Assembly: GCF_004122105.1 (NCBI RefSeq)
Contig: NZ_SBKN01000003.1
Coordinates: 62,001 to 126,000 of the forward strand
Reading direction: 5' to 3'
Length of the DNA stretch: 64,000 nucleotides
DNA from: Flavobacterium stagni
Lineage (GTDB): Bacteria; Bacteroidota; Bacteroidia; Flavobacteriales; Flavobacteriaceae
The position numbers and the translations under genes were made by a program. Below are positions 62,990 through 64,000 of this stretch, in pieces (position 1 is the first letter of the stretch; every line of letters starts with the position of its first letter). The notes below the pieces were generated by a model, which saw nothing but the letters and a program-made list of their open reading frames with translations, was not told the origin of the DNA and did no database searches.

Positions 62990-64000
62990 TTGAAAGAGAA
63001 AAAACCAAATATACGTTTACAGAAGATTAGAAAAATTACAATCAGGGTACTTTTATCCGTGTTGATTTTGCTAATTCTTTTGGCTATTGCACTTTCTCTT
63101 CCCTTTGTACAAACCAAAATCGCCCAGCATTTTACCGAACAATTGAACCGCGATTATCATGTCGATATTCATGTGAGTCGGGTCGAAATCAATCTTTTTG
63201 GCGGTGTTCAACTCAAAGAAGTTCTCGTAAAAGATGCTTCCAAAGACACTTTAATTTTTGCCAATCGCATTGGCACTTCCATTACTGATGCCAAATCGTT
63301 ATTGGACGGGAATTTGTATTTCGGTAAAATGAAGGTGGATGAATTGTTGCTGGATGTAAAAACCTTGAAAGGCGAACGCGACACGAACCTAGATAAATTT
63401 GTGGCAGCCTTTGACGATGGGAAAAAGGCTTCGGGTAAATTTAGAATGGTTTCCAAAGAAATTACGTTGGTAAATAGTACTTTTCGTTTAACCGACTATA
63501 ACCGAAAAGTGCCTAAAGACGCTGATTTCACCAAAATCAACGCCGTAATTTCCGATTTTAAAATTAAGGGTCCAAATGTGTATACCCACATCGATGCCAT
63601 GTCGTTTTTGGACCATCGCGGCTTATTTGTAACCAGTCTTTCCTCACAGTTTACCTACACCAAGCAAAATATTCGTTTAGAAAAAACAGATTTAAAAACG
63701 GAGGAATCCCATTTCAAAGGTGATGTTATTCTACGCTATGACCGTAAGGACTTTGCCGATTTTAACAACAAAGTTCGCTTCGATGTTAACACCGAATTAG
63801 CCTCTATTTCAACCAATGATATTCGATTTTTTTACAATGAAATCGGTAAAAATAACCGCATCACATTTTCAGGAAAATTGGACGGCACACTCAATAATTT
63901 CACCGCAAAACGACTGTATTTAAAAGATCGATTAAATTCTGAAATTGCCGGAAATGTCAACTTTAGAAATTTATTTGCGACCCGCGGAGAAGGAGATTTT
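62990..64000 (+). CDS. tamB: Translocation and assembly module protein TamB, N-terminal part (partial)
   Basis: The open frame runs from a TAA at 62918-62920 to the window end with no ATG in the first part; the TTG at 62990 (MKEKKPNIRLQKIRK...) is the most likely start, giving a basic N-terminus and one membrane anchor (VLLSVLILLILLAIALSLPF) followed by FVQTKIAQHFTEQLNRDYHVDIHVSRVEIN. This is the AsmA/TamB-like start, and the rest is beta-rich, as in TamB bridging proteins that move lipids or aid outer-membrane assembly. About 337 residues are visible; the full protein is expected to exceed 1,400. Divergent from tsaD. Confidence 0.85.
   Translation, partial: MKEKKPNIRLQKIRKITIRVLLSVLILLILLAIALSLPFVQTKIAQHFTEQLNRDYHVDIHVSRVEINLFGGVQLKEVLVKDASKDTLIFANRIGTSITDAKSLLDGNLYFGKMKVDELLLDVKTLKGERDTNLDKFVAAFDDGKKASGKFRMVSKEITLVNSTFRLTDYNRKVPKDADFTKINAVISDFKIKGPNVYTHIDAMSFLDHRGLFVTSLSSQFTYTKQNIRLEKTDLKTEESHFKGDVILRYDRKDFADFNNKVRFDVNTELASISTNDIRFFYNEIGKNNRITFSGKLDGTLNNFTAKRLYLKDRLNSEIAGNVNFRNLFATRGEGDF

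Overview
The window is chromosomal DNA of a Flavobacteriaceae member, most likely Flavobacterium or a close relative. Signs of this are type IX secretion (T9SS) C-terminal sorting domains, many Bacteroidetes-type lipoproteins and outer membrane proteins, promoters of the TTG-N19/20-TAnnTTTG kind and the general absence of Shine-Dalgarno sequences. No plasmid, phage or transposon backbone is visible. Most genes are housekeeping or envelope genes.

Layout. 1-10.2 kb: the tail of a membrane protein gene, dnaK, then two tandem paralogous T9SS-secreted leucine-rich-repeat proteins embedded in highly repetitive intergenic DNA. 10.2-15.5 kb: a glutamine cyclotransferase pair, the SRP RNA gene, a dipeptide epimerase, a glyoxalase-fold protein, an SDR, a small membrane protein, a possible structured RNA and a transaldolase-type gene. 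15.5-31.5 kb: thioredoxin-like proteins, an ABC-F ATPase, a lipid A-type acyltransferase, rhomboid, SIMPL, an amidase with a small membrane protein, a beta-barrel, the Kup potassium transporter and a KdpDE-like two-component pair. 31.7-36.7 kb: the thrABC operon on the minus strand, preceded by a threonine-rich leader peptide. 36.8-45.4 kb: histidine ammonia-lyase, an OmpA-like/VWA-T9SS gene pair, small membrane proteins and a RimK fusion. 45.5-54.2 kb: clpC, gyrA, a TPR protein, an NlpC/P60 peptidase and a thiolase. 54.4-55.2 kb: tRNA-Ser, tRNA-Pro and tRNA-Arg, followed by a degenerate tandem array built from the tRNA-Arg 3' end and its terminator. 55.2-64 kb: a D-Ala-D-Ala dipeptidase, a methyltransferase, an AI-2E-family protein, an M43 metalloprotease, the tsaD-rsmE-thioredoxin-DUF4159 operon and the start of a tamB-like gene.

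The most unusual content is between the genes. Many intergenic spacers are made of short repeats, mainly 7 bp, which keep a strict 7-bp phase while their sequence shifts from one family to another (CAGT-type, then AAGTCRT, then CTAAAYT or GTCTAAM). The arrays usually begin at, or within a few bases of, a stop codon and keep a consistent order relative to transcription. One (355-487) is arranged as an inverted repeat. They resemble the heptanucleotide STRR sequences of heterocystous cyanobacteria in form, but I cannot say whether these have been described.

Other points: perfect palindromes inserted in repetitive DNA (677-692, 31607-31681, and inside the tRNA-derived array); the LRR paralogues with nearly identical ends and diverged cores; a 30-codon threonine leader peptide; and similar RpoN-like promoter elements upstream of dnaK and clpC. 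All functions come from reading the sequence and family knowledge; no database search was run.
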